A stretch of 64,000 nucleotides of DNA from Limanda limanda (lineage: Eukaryota; Chordata; Actinopteri; Pleuronectiformes; Pleuronectidae): assembly GCF_963576545.1 (NCBI RefSeq), contig NW_026870563.1, positions 434,001 through 498,000 of the forward strand, given 5' to 3'. Both the position numbers and the translations under genes were made by a program. Each line of letters begins with the position of its first letter. The stretch's first letter is position 1. This document shows, in pieces, positions 23,601 to 36,922 of this stretch. The notes under the pieces are model-generated. The model did not search any database and was not told where the DNA came from. It saw nothing but the letters and a program-made list of their open reading frames with translations.

Positions 23601-25990
23601 GGGGTAGCGCGCATCGATCGGTACCATCCTTGAGCTTCTCCGACTTTCGGAAGGGTTAGGGTTAGGGTTAGGGATGAAAGCACATAGGAGAAAGAGATAT
23701 TCTTGAATAACTTTTTTTGTGAAGGTCGGAGAGACTTGCAAGTAGGCTCTACCCCCACTAAATGGGGTAGCGCGCATCGATCGGTACCATCCTTGAGCTT
23801 CTCCGACTTTCGGAAGGGTTAGGGTTAGGGTTAGGGATGAAAGCACATAGGAGAAAGAGATATTCTTGAATAACTTTTTTTGTGAAGGTCGGAGAGACTT
23901 GCAAGTAGGCTCTACTCCCACTAAATGGGGTAGCGCGCATCGATCGGTACCATCCTTGAGCTTCTCCGACTTTTGGAAGGGTTAGGGTTAGGGTTAGGGA
24001 TGAAAGCACATAGGAGAAAGAGATATTCTTGAATAACTTTTTTTGTGAAGGTCGGGGAGACTTGCAAGTAGGCTCTACCCCCACTAAATGGGGTAGCGCG
24101 CATCGATCGGTACCATCCTTGAGCTTCTCCGACTTTCGGAAGGGTTAGGGTTAGGGTTAGGGATGAAAGCACATAGGAGAAAGAGATATTCTTGAATAAC
24201 TTTTTTTGTGAAGGTCGGAGAGACTTGGAAAGTGGTTGCATCTGGACTAATTTGGGTCCTGCGGATCGATTGGTACCATCCCCGAGCTTGTACGACCTTC
24301 GGAAGAGGTCGACCGACGAAATTCCCCCAAATCTGAGGAGATATTCTTGAATAACTTTTTTTGTGAAGGTCGGAGAGACTTGCAAGTAGGCTTTACCCCC
24401 ACTAAATTGGGTTGCGCGCATCGATCAGTACCATATTTGAGCTTCTCCGACTTTCGGAAGGGTTAGGGTTAGGGTTAGGGATGAAAGCACATAGGAGAAA
24501 GAGATATTCTTGAATAACTTTTTTTGTGAAGGTCGGAGAGACTTGCAAGTAGGCTCTACCCCCACTAAATGGGGTAGCGCGCATCGATCGGTACCATCCT
24601 TGAGCTTCTCCGACTTTCGGAAGGGTTAGGGTTAGGGTTAGGGATGAAAGCACATAGGAGAAAGAGATATTCTTGAATAACTTTTTTTGTGAAGGTCGGA
24701 GAGACTTGCAAGTAGGCTCTACCCCCACTAAATGGGGTAGCGCGCATCGATCGGTACCATCCTTGAGCTTCTCCGACTTTCGGAAGGGTTAGGGTTAGGG
24801 TTAGGGATGAAAGCACATAGGAGAAAGAGATATTCTTGAATAACTTTTTTTGTGAAGGTCGGGGAGACTTGCAAGTAGGCTCTACCCCCACTAAATGGGG
24901 TAGCGCGCATCGATCGGTACCATCCTTGAGCTTCTCCGACTTTCGGAAGGGTTAGGGTTAGGGTTAGGGATGAAAGCACATAGGAGAAAGAGATATTCTT
25001 GAATAACTTTTTTTGTGAAGGTCGGAGAGACTTGGAAAGTGGTTGCATCTGGACTAATTTGGGTCCTGCGGATCGATTGGTACCATCCCCGAGCTTGTAC
25101 GACCTTCGGAAGAGGTCTACCGACGAAATTCCCCCAAATCTGAGGAGATATTCTTACATAACTTTTTTTGTGAAGGTCGGAGAGACTTGCAAGTAGGCTC
25201 TACCCCCACTAAATGGGGTAGCGCGCATCGATCGGTACCATCCTTGAGCTTCTCCGACTTTCGGAAGGGTTAGGGTTAGGGTTAGGGATGAAAGCACATA
25301 GGAGAAAGAGATATTCTTGAATAACTTTTTTTGTGAAGGTCGGAGAGACTTGCAAGTAGGCTCTACCCCCACTAAATGGGGTAGCGCGCATCGATCGGTA
25401 CCATCCTTGAGCTTCTCCGACTTTCGGAAGGGTTAGGGTTAGGGTTAGGGATGAAAGCACATAGGAGAAAGAGATATTCTTGAATAACTTTTTTTGTGAA
25501 GGTCGGAGAGACTTGGAAAGTGGTTGCATCTGGACTAATTTGGGTCCTGCGGATCGATTGGTACCATCCCCGAGCTTGTACGACCTTCGGAAGAGGTCGA
25601 CCGACGAAATTCCCCCAAATCTGAGGAGATATTCTTGAATAACTTTTTTTGTGAAGGTCGGAGAGACTTGCAAGTAGGCTCTACCCCCACTAAATGGGGT
25701 TGCGCGCATCGATCGGTACCATCCTTGAGCTTCTCCGACTTTCGGAAGGGTTAGGGTTAGGGTTAGGGATGAAAGCACATAGGAGAAAGAGATATTCTTG
25801 AATAACTTTTTTTGTGAAGGTCGGAGAGACTTGCAAGTAGGCTCTACCCCCACTAAATGGGGTAGCGCGCATCGATCAGTACCATCTTTGAGCTTCTCCG
25901 ACTTTCGGAAGGGTTAGGGTTAGGGTTAGGGATGAAAGCACATAGGAGAAAGAGATATTCTTGAATAACTTTTTTTGTGAAGGTCGGAGA
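20676..25990 (+). repeat. 5.3-kb module, third copy (5,315 bp)
   Basis: Same run order 1,4,4,4,4,4,2,2, all A units with three TTAGGG, so 25x163 + 8x155 = 5,315 bp. It follows the second copy directly in tandem. Private variants include AATACC in place of AATAAC at 21452, just before the T7 tract, and loss of the short-A form seen at 17460. Confidence 0.9.
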
Positions 25991-26626
25991 GACTTGGAAA
26001 GTGGTTGCATCTGGACTAATTTGGGTCCTGCGGATCGATTGGTCCCATCCCCGAGCTTGTACGACCTTCGGAAGAGGTCGACCGACGAAATTCCCCCAAA
26101 TCTGAGGAGATATTCTTGAATAACTTTTTTTGTGAAGGTCGGAGAGACTTGCAAGTAGGCTCTACCCCCACTAAATGGGGTTGCGCGCATCGATCAGTAC
26201 CATCTTTGAGCTTCTCCGACTTTCGGAAGGGTTAGGGTTAGGGTTAGGGATGAAAGCACATAGGAGAAAGAGATATTCTTGAATAACTTTTTTTGTGAAG
26301 GTCGGAGAGACTTGGAAAGTGGTTGCATCTGGACTAATTTGGGTCCTGCGGATCGATTGGTACCATCCCCGAGCTTGTACGACCTTCGGAAGAGGTCGAC
26401 CGACGAAATTCCCCCAAATCTGAGGAGATATTCTTGAATAACTTTTTTTGTGAAGGTCGGAGAGACTTGCAAGTAGGCTCTACCCCCACTAAATGGGGTT
26501 GCGCGCATCGATCAGTACCATATTTGAGCTTCTCCGACTTTCGGAAGGGTTAGGGTTAGGGTTAGGGATGAAAGCACATAGGAGAAAGAGATATTCTTGA
26601 ATAACTTTTTTTGTGAAGGTCGGAGA
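25991..26626 (+). repeat. Module start: B, A, B, A
   Basis: Opens a fourth, rearranged module: B at 25991 with the TGGTCCCATCC variant, one A, B at 26309, then the first A of a 4-A run. The GGTCCC marker also appears in B units at 29366, 33556 and 35643, which links these four blocks by descent. Confidence 0.85.
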
Positions 26627-28558
26627 GACTTGCAAGTAGGCTCTACCCCCACTAAATGGAGTAGCGCGCATCGATCGGTACCATCCTTGAGCTTCTCCGA
26701 CTTTCGGAAGGGTTAGGGTTAGGGTTAGGGATGAAAGCACATAGGAGAAAGAGATATTCTTGAATAACTTTTTTTGTGAAGGTCGGAGAGACTTGCAAGT
26801 AGGCTCTACCCCCACTAAATGGGGTAGCGCGAATCGATCGGTACCATCCTTGAGCTTCTCCGACTTTTGGAAGGGTTAGGGTTAGGGTTAGGGATGAAAG
26901 CACATAGGAGAAAGAGATATTCTTGAATAACTTTTTTTGTGAAGGTCGGGGAGACTTGCAAGTAGGCTCTACCCCCACTAAATGGGGTAGCGCGCATCGA
27001 TCGGTACCATCCTTGAGCTTCTCCGACTTTCGGAAGGGTTAGGGTTAGGGTTAGGGATGAAAGCACATAGGAGAAAGAGATATTCTTGAATAACTTTTTT
27101 TGTGAAGGTCGGAGAGACTTGGAAAGTGGTTGCATCTGGACTAATTTGGGTCCTGCGGATCGATTGGTACCATCCCCGAGCTTGTACGACCTTCGGAAGA
27201 GGTCGACCGACGAAATTCCCCCAAATCTGAGGAGATATTCTTGAATAACTTTTTTTGTGAAGGTCGGAGAGACTTGCAAGTAGGCTCTACCCCCACTAAA
27301 TGGAGTAGCGCGCATCGATCGGTACCATCCTTGAGCTTCTCCGACTTTCGGAAGGGTTAGGGTTAGGGTTAGGGATGAAAGCACATAGGAGAAAGAGATA
27401 TTCTTGAATAACTTTTTTTGTGAAGGTCGGAGAGACTTGCAAGTAGGCTCTACCCCCACTAAATGGGGTAGCGCGAATCGATCGGTACCATCCTTGAGCT
27501 TCTCCGACTTTTGGAAGGGTTAGGGTTAGGGTTAGGGATGAAAGCACATAGGAGAAAGAGATATTCTTGAATAACTTTTTTTGTGAAGGTCGGGGAGACT
27601 TGCAAGTAGGCTCTACCCCCACTAAATGGGGTAGCGCGCATCGATCGGTACCATCCTTGAGCTTCTCCGACTTTCGGAAGGGTTAGGGTTAGGGTTAGGG
27701 ATGAAAGCACATAGGAGAAAGAGATATTCTTGAATAACTTTTTTTGTGAAGGTCGGAGAGACTTGGAAAGTGGTTGCATCTGGACTAATTTGGGTCCTGC
27801 GGATCGATTGGTACCATCCCCGAGCTTGTACGACCTTCGGAAGAGGTCGACCGACGAAATTCCCCCAAATCTGAGGAGATATTCTTGAATAACTTTTTTT
27901 GTGAAGGTCGGAGAGACTTGCAAGTAGGCTCTACCCCCACTAAATGGAGTAGCGCGCATCGATCGGTACCATCCTTGAGCTTCTCCGACTTTCGGAAGGG
28001 TTAGGGTTAGGGTTAGGGATGAAAGCACATAGGAGAAAGAGATATTCTTGAATAACTTTTTTTGTGAAGGTCGGAGAGACTTGCAAGTAGGCTCTACCCC
28101 CACTAAATGGGGTAGCGCGAATCGATCGGTACCATCCTTGAGCTTCTCCGACTTTTGGAAGGGTTAGGGTTAGGGTTAGGGATGAAAGCACATAGGAGAA
28201 AGAGATATTCTTGAATAACTTTTTTTGTGAAGGTCGGGGAGACTTGCAAGTAGGCTCTACCCCCACTAAATGGGGTAGCGCGCATCGATCGGTACCATCC
28301 TTGAGCTTCTCCGACTTTCGGAAGGGTTAGGGTTAGGGTTAGGGATGAAAGCACATAGGAGAAAGAGATATTCTTGAATAACTTTTTTTGTGAAGGTCGG
28401 AGAGACTTGGAAAGTGGTTGCATCTGGACTAATTTGGGTCCTGCGGATCGATTGGTACCATCCCCGAGCTTGTACGACCTTCGGAAGAGGTCGACCGACG
28501 AAATTCCCCCAAATCTGAGGAGATATTCTTACATAACTTTTTTTGTGAAGGTCGGAGA
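26627..28558 (+). repeat. 644-bp unit (AAAB) in three tandem copies
   Basis: Copies at 26627-27270, 27271-27914 and 27915-28558. Each has the same two rare A variants, AATGGAGTAGCG in the first A and GCGCGAATCG in the second, so this is local amplification rather than chance. Only the last copy ends in the B-prime subtype; the sister block at 34192-34835 has a single copy ending in B-prime. The triplication therefore arose after the larger block was copied, or two copies were lost from the sister. Confidence 0.9.
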
Positions 28559-30172
28559 GACTTGCAAGTAGGCTCTACCCCCACTAAATGGGGTAGCGCG
28601 CATCGATCGGTACCATCCTTGAGCTTCTCCGACTTTCGGAAGGGTTAGGGTTAGGGTTAGGGATGAAAGCACATAGGAGAAAGAGATATTCTTGAATAAC
28701 TTTTTTTGTGAAGGTCGGAGAGACTTGCAAGTAGGCTCTACCCCCACTAAATGGGGTAGCGCGCATCGATCGGTACCATCCTTGAGCTTCTCCGACTTTC
28801 GGAAGGGTTAGGGTTAGGGTTAGGGATGAAAGCACATAGGAGAAAGAGATATTCTTGAATAACTTTTTTTGTGAAGGTCGGAGAGACTTGGAAAGTGGTT
28901 GCATCTGGACTAATTTGGGTCCTGCGGATCGATTGGTACCATCCCCGAGCTTGTACGACCTTCGGAAGAGGTCGACCGACGAAATTCCCCCAAATCTGAG
29001 GAGATATTCTTGAATAACTTTTTTTGTGAAGGTCGGAGAGACTTGCAAGTAGGCTCTACCCCCACTAAATGGGGTTGCGCGCATCGATCGGTACCATCCT
29101 TGAGCTTCTCCGACTTTCGGAAGGGTTAGGGTTAGGGTTAGGGATGAAAGCACATAGGAGAAAGAGATATTCTTGAATAACTTTTTTTGTGAAGGTCGGA
29201 GAGACTTGCAAGTAGGCTCTACCCCCACTAAATGGGGTAGCGCGCATCGATCGGTACCATCTTTGAGCTTCTCCGACTTTCGGAAGGGTTAGGGTTAGGG
29301 TTAGGGATGAAAGCACATAGGAGAAAGAGATATTCTTGAATAACTTTTTTTGTGAAGGTCGGAGAGACTTGGAAAGTGGTTGCATCTGGACTAATTTGGG
29401 TCCTGCGGATCGATTGGTCCCATCCCCGAGCTTGTACGACCTTCGGAAGAGGTCGACCGACGAAATTCCCCCAAATCTGAGGAGATATTCTTGAATAACT
29501 TTTTTTGTGAAGGTCGGAGAGACTTGCAAGTAGGCTCTACCCCCACTAAATGGGGTTGCGCGCATCGATCAGTACCATCTTTGAGCTTCTCCGACTTTCG
29601 GAAGGGTTAGGGTTAGGGTTAGGGATGAAAGCACATAGGAGAAAGAGATATTCTTGAATAACTTTTTTTGTGAAGGTCGGAGAGACTTGCAAGTAGGCTC
29701 TACCCCCACTAAATGGGGTAGCGCGCATCGATCGGTACCATCCTTGAGCTTCTCCGACTTTCGGAAGGGTTAGGGTTAGGGTTAGGGATGAAAGCACATA
29801 GGAGAAAGAGATATTCTTGAATAACTTTTTTTGTGAAGGTCGGAGAGACTTGCAAGTAGGCTCTACCCCCACTAAATGGGGTAGCGCGCATCGATCGGTA
29901 CCATCCTTGAGCTTCTCCGACTTTTGGAAGGGTTAGGGTTAGGGTTAGGGATGAAAGCACATAGGAGAAAGAGATATTCTTGAATAACTTTTTTTGTGAA
30001 GGTCGGGGAGACTTGCAAGTAGGCTCTACCCCCACTAAATGGGGTAGCGCGCATCGATCGGTACCATCCTTGAGCTTCTCCGACTTTCGGAAGGGTTAGG
30101 GTTAGGGTTAGGGATGAAAGCACATAGGAGAAAGAGATATTCTTGAATAACTTTTTTTGTGAAGGTCGGAGA
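28559..30172 (+). repeat. A/B segment with runs 2,2,4
   Basis: Continues from the triplication with two 2-A runs and a 4-A run. The B units at 28404, 28885 and 29366 match those at 34681, 35162 and 35643 at offset 6,277. Confidence 0.85.
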
Positions 30173-33100
30173 GACTTGGAAAGTGGTTGCATCTGGACTA
30201 ATTTGGGTCCTGCGGATCGATTGGTACCATCCCCGAGCTTGTACGACCTTCGGAAGAGGTCGACCGACGAAATTCCCCCAAATCTGAGGAGATATTCTTG
30301 AATAACTTTTTTTGTGAAGGTCGGAGAGACTTGCAAGTAGGCTCTACCCCCACTAAATGGGGTTGCGCGCATCGATCAGTACCATATTTGAGCTTCTCCG
30401 ACTTTCGGAAGGGTTAGGGTTAGGGTTAGGGATGAAAGCACATAGGAGAAAGAGATATTCTTGAATAACTTTTTTTGTGAAGGTCGGAGAGACTTGCAAG
30501 TAGGCTCTACCCCCACTAAATGGGGTAGCGCGCATCGATCGGTACCATCCTTGAGCTTCTCCGACTTTCGGAAGGGTTAGGGTTAGGGTTAGGGATGAAA
30601 GCACATAGGAGAAAGAGATATTCTTGAATAACTTTTTTTGTGAAGGTCGGAGAGACTTGCAAGTAGGCTCTACCCCCACTAAATGGGGTAGCGCGCATCG
30701 ATCGGTACCATCCTTGAGCTTCTCCGACTTTCGGAAGGGTTAGGGTTAGGGTTAGGGATGAAAGCACATAGGAGAAAGAGATATTCTTGAATAACTTTTT
30801 TTGTGAAGGTCGGGGAGACTTGCAAGTAGGCTCTACCCCCACTAAATGGGGTAGCGCGCATCGATCGGTACCATCCTTGAGCTTCTCCGACTTTCGGAAG
30901 GGTTAGGGTTAGGGTTAGGGATGAAAGCACATAGGAGAAAGAGATATTCTTGAATAACTTTTTTTGTGAAGGTCGGAGAGACTTGGAAAGTGGTTGCATC
31001 TGGACTAATTTGGGTCCTGCGGATCGATTGGTACCATCCCCGAGCTTGTACGACCTTCGGAAGAGGTCGACCGACGAAATTCCCCCAAATCTGAGGAGAT
31101 ATTCTTACATAACTTTTTTTGTGAAGGTCGGAGAGACTTGCAAGTAGGCTCTACCCCCACTAAATGGGGTAGCGCGCATCGATCGGTACCATCCTTGAGC
31201 TTCTCCGACTTTCGGAAGGGTTAGGGTTAGGGTTAGGGATGAAAGCACATAGGAGAAAGAGATATTCTTGAATAACTTTTTTTGTGAAGGTCGGAGAGAC
31301 TTGCAAGTAGGCTCTACCCCCACTAAATGGGGTAGCGCGCATCGATCGGTACCATCCTTGAGCTTCTCCGACTTTCGGAAGGGTTAGGGTTAGGGTTAGG
31401 GATGAAAGCACATAGGAGAAAGAGATATTCTTGAATAACTTTTTTTGTGAAGGTCGGAGAGACTTGCAAGTAGGCTCTACTCCCACTAAATGGGGTAGCG
31501 CGCATCGATCGGTACCATCCTTGAGCTTCTCCGACTTTTGGAAGGGTTAGGGTTAGGGTTAGGGATGAAAGCACATAGGAGAAAGAGATATTCTTGAATA
31601 ACTTTTTTTGTGAAGGTCGGGGAGACTTGCAAGTAGGCTCTACCCCCACTAAATGGGGTAGCGCGCATCGATCGGTACCATCCTTGAGCTTCTCCGACTT
31701 TCGGAAGGGTTAGGGTTAGGGTTAGGGATGAAAGCACATAGGAGAAAGAGATATTCTTGAATAACTTTTTTTGTGAAGGTCGGAGAGACTTGGAAAGTGG
31801 TTGCATCTGGACTAATTTGGGTCCTGCGGATCGATTGGTACCATCCCCGAGCTTGTACGACCTTCGGAAGAGGTCGACCGACGAAATTCCCCCAAATCTG
31901 AGGAGATATTCTTGAATAACTTTTTTTGTGAAGGTCGGAGAGACTTGCAAGTAGGCTTTACCCCCACTAAATTGGGTTGCGCGCATCGATCAGTACCATA
32001 TTTGAGCTTCTCCGACTTTCGGAAGGGTTAGGGTTAGGGTTAGGGATGAAAGCACATAGGAGAAAGAGATATTCTTGAATAACTTTTTTTGTGAAGGTCG
32101 GAGAGACTTGCAAGTAGGCTCTACCCCCACTAAATGGGGTAGCGCGCATCGATCGGTACCATCCTTGAGCTTCTCCGACTTTCGGAAGGGTTAGGGTTAG
32201 GGTTAGGGATGAAAGCACATAGGAGAAAGAGATATTCTTGAATAACTTTTTTTGTGAAGGTCGGAGAGACTTGCAAGTAGGCTCTACCCCCACTAAATGG
32301 GGTAGCGCGCATCGATCGGTACCATCCTTGAGCTTCTCCGACTTTCGGAAGGGTTAGGGTTAGGGTTAGGGATGAAAGCACATAGGAGAAAGAGATATTC
32401 TTGAATAACTTTTTTTGTGAAGGTCGGGGAGACTTGCAAGTAGGCTCTACCCCCACTAAATGGGGTAGCGCGCATCGATCGGTACCATCCTTGAGCTTCT
32501 CCGACTTTCGGAAGGGTTAGGGTTAGGGTTAGGGATGAAAGCACATAGGAGAAAGAGATATTCTTGAATAACTTTTTTTGTGAAGGTCGGAGAGACTTGG
32601 AAAGTGGTTGCATCTGGACTAATTTGGGTCCTGCGGATCGATTGGTACCATCCCCGAGCTTGTACGACCTTCGGAAGAGGTCTACCGACGAAATTCCCCC
32701 AAATCTGAGGAGATATTCTTACATAACTTTTTTTGTGAAGGTCGGAGAGACTTGCAAGTAGGCTCTACCCCCACTAAATGGGGTAGCGCGCATCGATCGG
32801 TACCATCCTTGAGCTTCTCCGACTTTCGGAAGGGTTAGGGTTAGGGTTAGGGATGAAAGCACATAGGAGAAAGAGATATTCTTGAATAACTTTTTTTGTG
32901 AAGGTCGGAGAGACTTGCAAGTAGGCTCTACCCCCACTAAATGGGGTAGCGCGCATCGATCGGTACCATCCTTGAGCTTCTCCGACTTTCGGAAGGGTTA
33001 GGGTTAGGGTTAGGGATGAAAGCACATAGGAGAAAGAGATATTCTTGAATAACTTTTTTTGTGAAGGTCGGAGAGACTTGGAAAGTGGTTGCATCTGGAC

Positions 33101-34680
33101 TAATTTGGGTCCTGCGGATCGATTGGTACCATCCCCGAGCTTGTACGACCTTCGGAAGAGGTCGACCGACGAAATTCCCCCAAATCTGAGGAGATATTCT
33201 TGAATAACTTTTTTTGTGAAGGTCGGAGAGACTTGCAAGTAGGCTCTACCCCCACTAAATGGGGTTGCGCGCATCGATCGGTACCATCCTTGAGCTTCTC
33301 CGACTTTCGGAAGGGTTAGGGTTAGGGTTAGGGATGAAAGCACATAGGAGAAAGAGATATTCTTGAATAACTTTTTTTGTGAAGGTCGGAGAGACTTGCA
33401 AGTAGGCTCTACCCCCACTAAATGGGGTAGCGCGCATCGATCAGTACCATCTTTGAGCTTCTCCGACTTTCGGAAGGGTTAGGGTTAGGGTTAGGGATGA
33501 AAGCACATAGGAGAAAGAGATATTCTTGAATAACTTTTTTTGTGAAGGTCGGAGAGACTTGGAAAGTGGTTGCATCTGGACTAATTTGGGTCCTGCGGAT
33601 CGATTGGTCCCATCCCCGAGCTTGTACGACCTTCGGAAGAGGTCGACCGACGAAATTCCCCCAAATCTGAGGAGATATTCTTGAATAACTTTTTTTGTGA
33701 AGGTCGGAGAGACTTGCAAGTAGGCTCTACCCCCACTAAATGGGGTTGCGCGCATCGATCAGTACCATCTTTGAGCTTCTCCGACTTTCGGAAGGGTTAG
33801 GGTTAGGGTTAGGGATGAAAGCACATAGGAGAAAGAGATATTCTTGAATAACTTTTTTTGTGAAGGTCGGAGAGACTTGGAAAGTGGTTGCATCTGGACT
33901 AATTTGGGTCCTGCGGATCGATTGGTACCATCCCCGAGCTTGTACGACCTTCGGAAGAGGTCGACCGACGAAATTCCCCCAAATCTGAGGAGATATTCTT
34001 GAATAACTTTTTTTGTGAAGGTCGGAGAGACTTGCAAGTAGGCTCTACCCCCACTAAATGGGGTTGCGCGCATCGATCAGTACCATATTTGAGCTTCTCC
34101 GACTTTCGGAAGGGTTAGGGTTAGGGTTAGGGATGAAAGCACATAGGAGAAAGAGATATTCTTGAATAACTTTTTTTGTGAAGGTCGGAGAGACTTGCAA
34201 GTAGGCTCTACCCCCACTAAATGGAGTAGCGCGCATCGATCGGTACCATCCTTGAGCTTCTCCGACTTTCGGAAGGGTTAGGGTTAGGGTTAGGGATGAA
34301 AGCACATAGGAGAAAGAGATATTCTTGAATAACTTTTTTTGTGAAGGTCGGAGAGACTTGCAAGTAGGCTCTACCCCCACTAAATGGGGTAGCGCGAATC
34401 GATCGGTACCATCCTTGAGCTTCTCCGACTTTTGGAAGGGTTAGGGTTAGGGTTAGGGATGAAAGCACATAGGAGAAAGAGATATTCTTGAATAACTTTT
34501 TTTGTGAAGGTCGGGGAGACTTGCAAGTAGGCTCTACCCCCACTAAATGGGGTAGCGCGCATCGATCGGTACCATCCTTGAGCTTCTCCGACTTTCGGAA
34601 GGGTTAGGGTTAGGGTTAGGGATGAAAGCACATAGGAGAAAGAGATATTCTTGAATAACTTTTTTTGTGAAGGTCGGAGA
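30173..34680 (+). repeat. Copy of 22608-27115 at offset 7,565
   Basis: B units at 30173, 30980, 31787, 32594, 33075, 33556 and 33874 lie exactly 7,565 bp after those at 22608, 23415, 24222, 25029, 25510, 25991 and 26309. Shared markers include the TACTCCCACT A unit followed by an ACTTTTGG A, the AAATTGGGTTGCG A, the GGTCTACC B and the GGTCCC B. The copies are colinear until the 644-bp triplication. Confidence 0.87.
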
Positions 34681-34835
34681 GACTTGGAAAGTGGTTGCAT
34701 CTGGACTAATTTGGGTCCTGCGGATCGATTGGTACCATCCCCGAGCTTGTACGACCTTCGGAAGAGGTCGACCGACGAAATTCCCCCAAATCTGAGGAGA
34801 TATTCTTACATAACTTTTTTTGTGAAGGTCGGAGA
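34192..34835 (+). repeat. Single-copy sister of the 644-bp AAAB triplication
   Basis: Has the same AATGGAGTAGCG and GCGCGAATCG A variants and a B-prime end, but only once. It gives the pre-amplification or contracted state of 26627-28558. Confidence 0.87.
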
Positions 34836-36922
34836 GACTTGCAAGTAGGCTCTACCCCCACTAAATGGGGTAGCGCGCATCGATCGGTACCATCCTTGAG
34901 CTTCTCCGACTTTCGGAAGGGTTAGGGTTAGGGTTAGGGATGAAAGCACATAGGAGAAAGAGATATTCTTGAATAACTTTTTTTGTGAAGGTCGGAGAGA
35001 CTTGCAAGTAGGCTCTACCCCCACTAAATGGGGTAGCGCGCATCGATCGGTACCATCCTTGAGCTTCTCCGACTTTCGGAAGGGTTAGGGTTAGGGTTAG
35101 GGATGAAAGCACATAGGAGAAAGAGATATTCTTGAATAACTTTTTTTGTGAAGGTCGGAGAGACTTGGAAAGTGGTTGCATCTGGACTAATTTGGGTCCT
35201 GCGGATCGATTGGTACCATCCCCGAGCTTGTACGACCTTCGGAAGAGGTCGACCGACGAAATTCCCCCAAATCTGAGGAGATATTCTTGAATAACTTTTT
35301 TTGTGAAGGTCGGAGAGACTTGCAAGTAGGCTCTACCCCCACTAAATGGGGTTGCGCGCATCGATCGGTACCATCCTTGAGCTTCTCCGACTTTCGGAAG
35401 GGTTAGGGTTAGGGTTAGGGATGAAAGCACATAGGAGAAAGAGATATTCTTGAATAACTTTTTTTGTGAAGGTCGGAGAGACTTGCAAGTAGGCTCTACC
35501 CCCACTAAATGGGGTAGCGCGCATCGATCGGTACCATCTTTGAGCTTCTCCGACTTTCGGAAGGGTTAGGGTTAGGGTTAGGGATGAAAGCACATAGGAG
35601 AAAGAGATATTCTTGAATAACTTTTTTTGTGAAGGTCGGAGAGACTTGGAAAGTGGTTGCATCTGGACTAATTTGGGTCCTGCGGATCGATTGGTCCCAT
35701 CCCCGAGCTTGTACGACCTTCGGAAGAGGTCGACCGACGAAATTCCCCCAAATCTGAGGAGATATTCTTGAATAACTTTTTTTGTGAAGGTCGGAGAGAC
35801 TTGCAAGTAGGCTCTACCCCCACTAAATGGGGTTGCGCGCATCGATCAGTACCATCTTTGAGCTTCTCCGACTTTCGGAAGGGTTAGGGTTAGGGTTAGG
35901 GATGAAAGCACATAGGAGAAAGAGATATTCTTGAATAACTTTTTTTGTGAAGGTCGGAGAGACTTGGAAAGTGGTTGCATCTGGACTAATTTGGGTCCTG
36001 CGGATCGATTGGTACCATCCCCGAGCTTGTACGACCTTCGGAAGAGGTCGACCGACGAAATTCCCCCAAATCTGAGGAGATATTCTTGAATAACTTTTTT
36101 TGTGAAGGTCGGAGAGACTTGCAAGTAGGCTCTACCCCCACTAAATGGGGTTGCGCGCATCGATCAGTACCATATTTGAGCTTCTCCGACTTTCGGAAGG
36201 GTTAGGGTTAGGGTTAGGGATGAAAGCACATAGGAGAAAGAGATATTCTTGAATAACTTTTTTTGTGAAGGTCGGAGAGACTTGCAAGTAGGCTCTACCC
36301 CCACTAAATGGGGTAGCGCGCATCGATCGGTACCATCCTTGAGCTTCTCCGACTTTCGGAAGGGTTAGGGTTAGGGTTAGGGATGAAAGCACATAGGAGA
36401 AAGAGATATTCTTGAATAACTTTTTTTGTGAAGGTCGGAGAGACTTGCAAGTAGGCTCTACTCCCACTAAATGGGGTAGCGCGCATCGATCGGTACCATC
36501 CTTGAGCTTCTCCGACTTTTGGAAGGGTTAGGGTTAGGGTTAGGGATGAAAGCACATAGGAGAAAGAGATATTCTTGAATAACTTTTTTTGTGAAGGTCG
36601 GGGAGACTTGCAAGTAGGCTCTACCCCCACTAAATGGGGTAGCGCGCATCGATCGGTACCATCCTTGAGCTTCTCCGACTTTCGGAAGGGTTAGGGTTAG
36701 GGTTAGGGATGAAAGCACATAGGAGAAAGAGATATTCTTGAATAACTTTTTTTGTGAAGGTCGGAGAGACTTGGAAAGTGGTTGCATCTGGACTAATTTG
36801 GGTCCTGCGGATCGATTGGTACCATCCCCGAGCTTGTACGACCTTCGGAAGAGGTCGACCGACGAAATTCCCCCAAATCTGAGGAGATATTCTTGAATAA
36901 CTTTTTTTGTGAAGGTCGGAGA
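34836..36922 (+). repeat. A/B segment with runs 2,2,1,4
   Basis: Begins as a copy of 28559-29520 (offset 6,277) but gains a B plus A step, so the following blocks sit at offset 6,595. From about 36.3 kb it matches the 31.3-kb block at offset 4,981, including the TACTCCCACT variant. The segment is therefore a splice of two source blocks. Confidence 0.8.
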
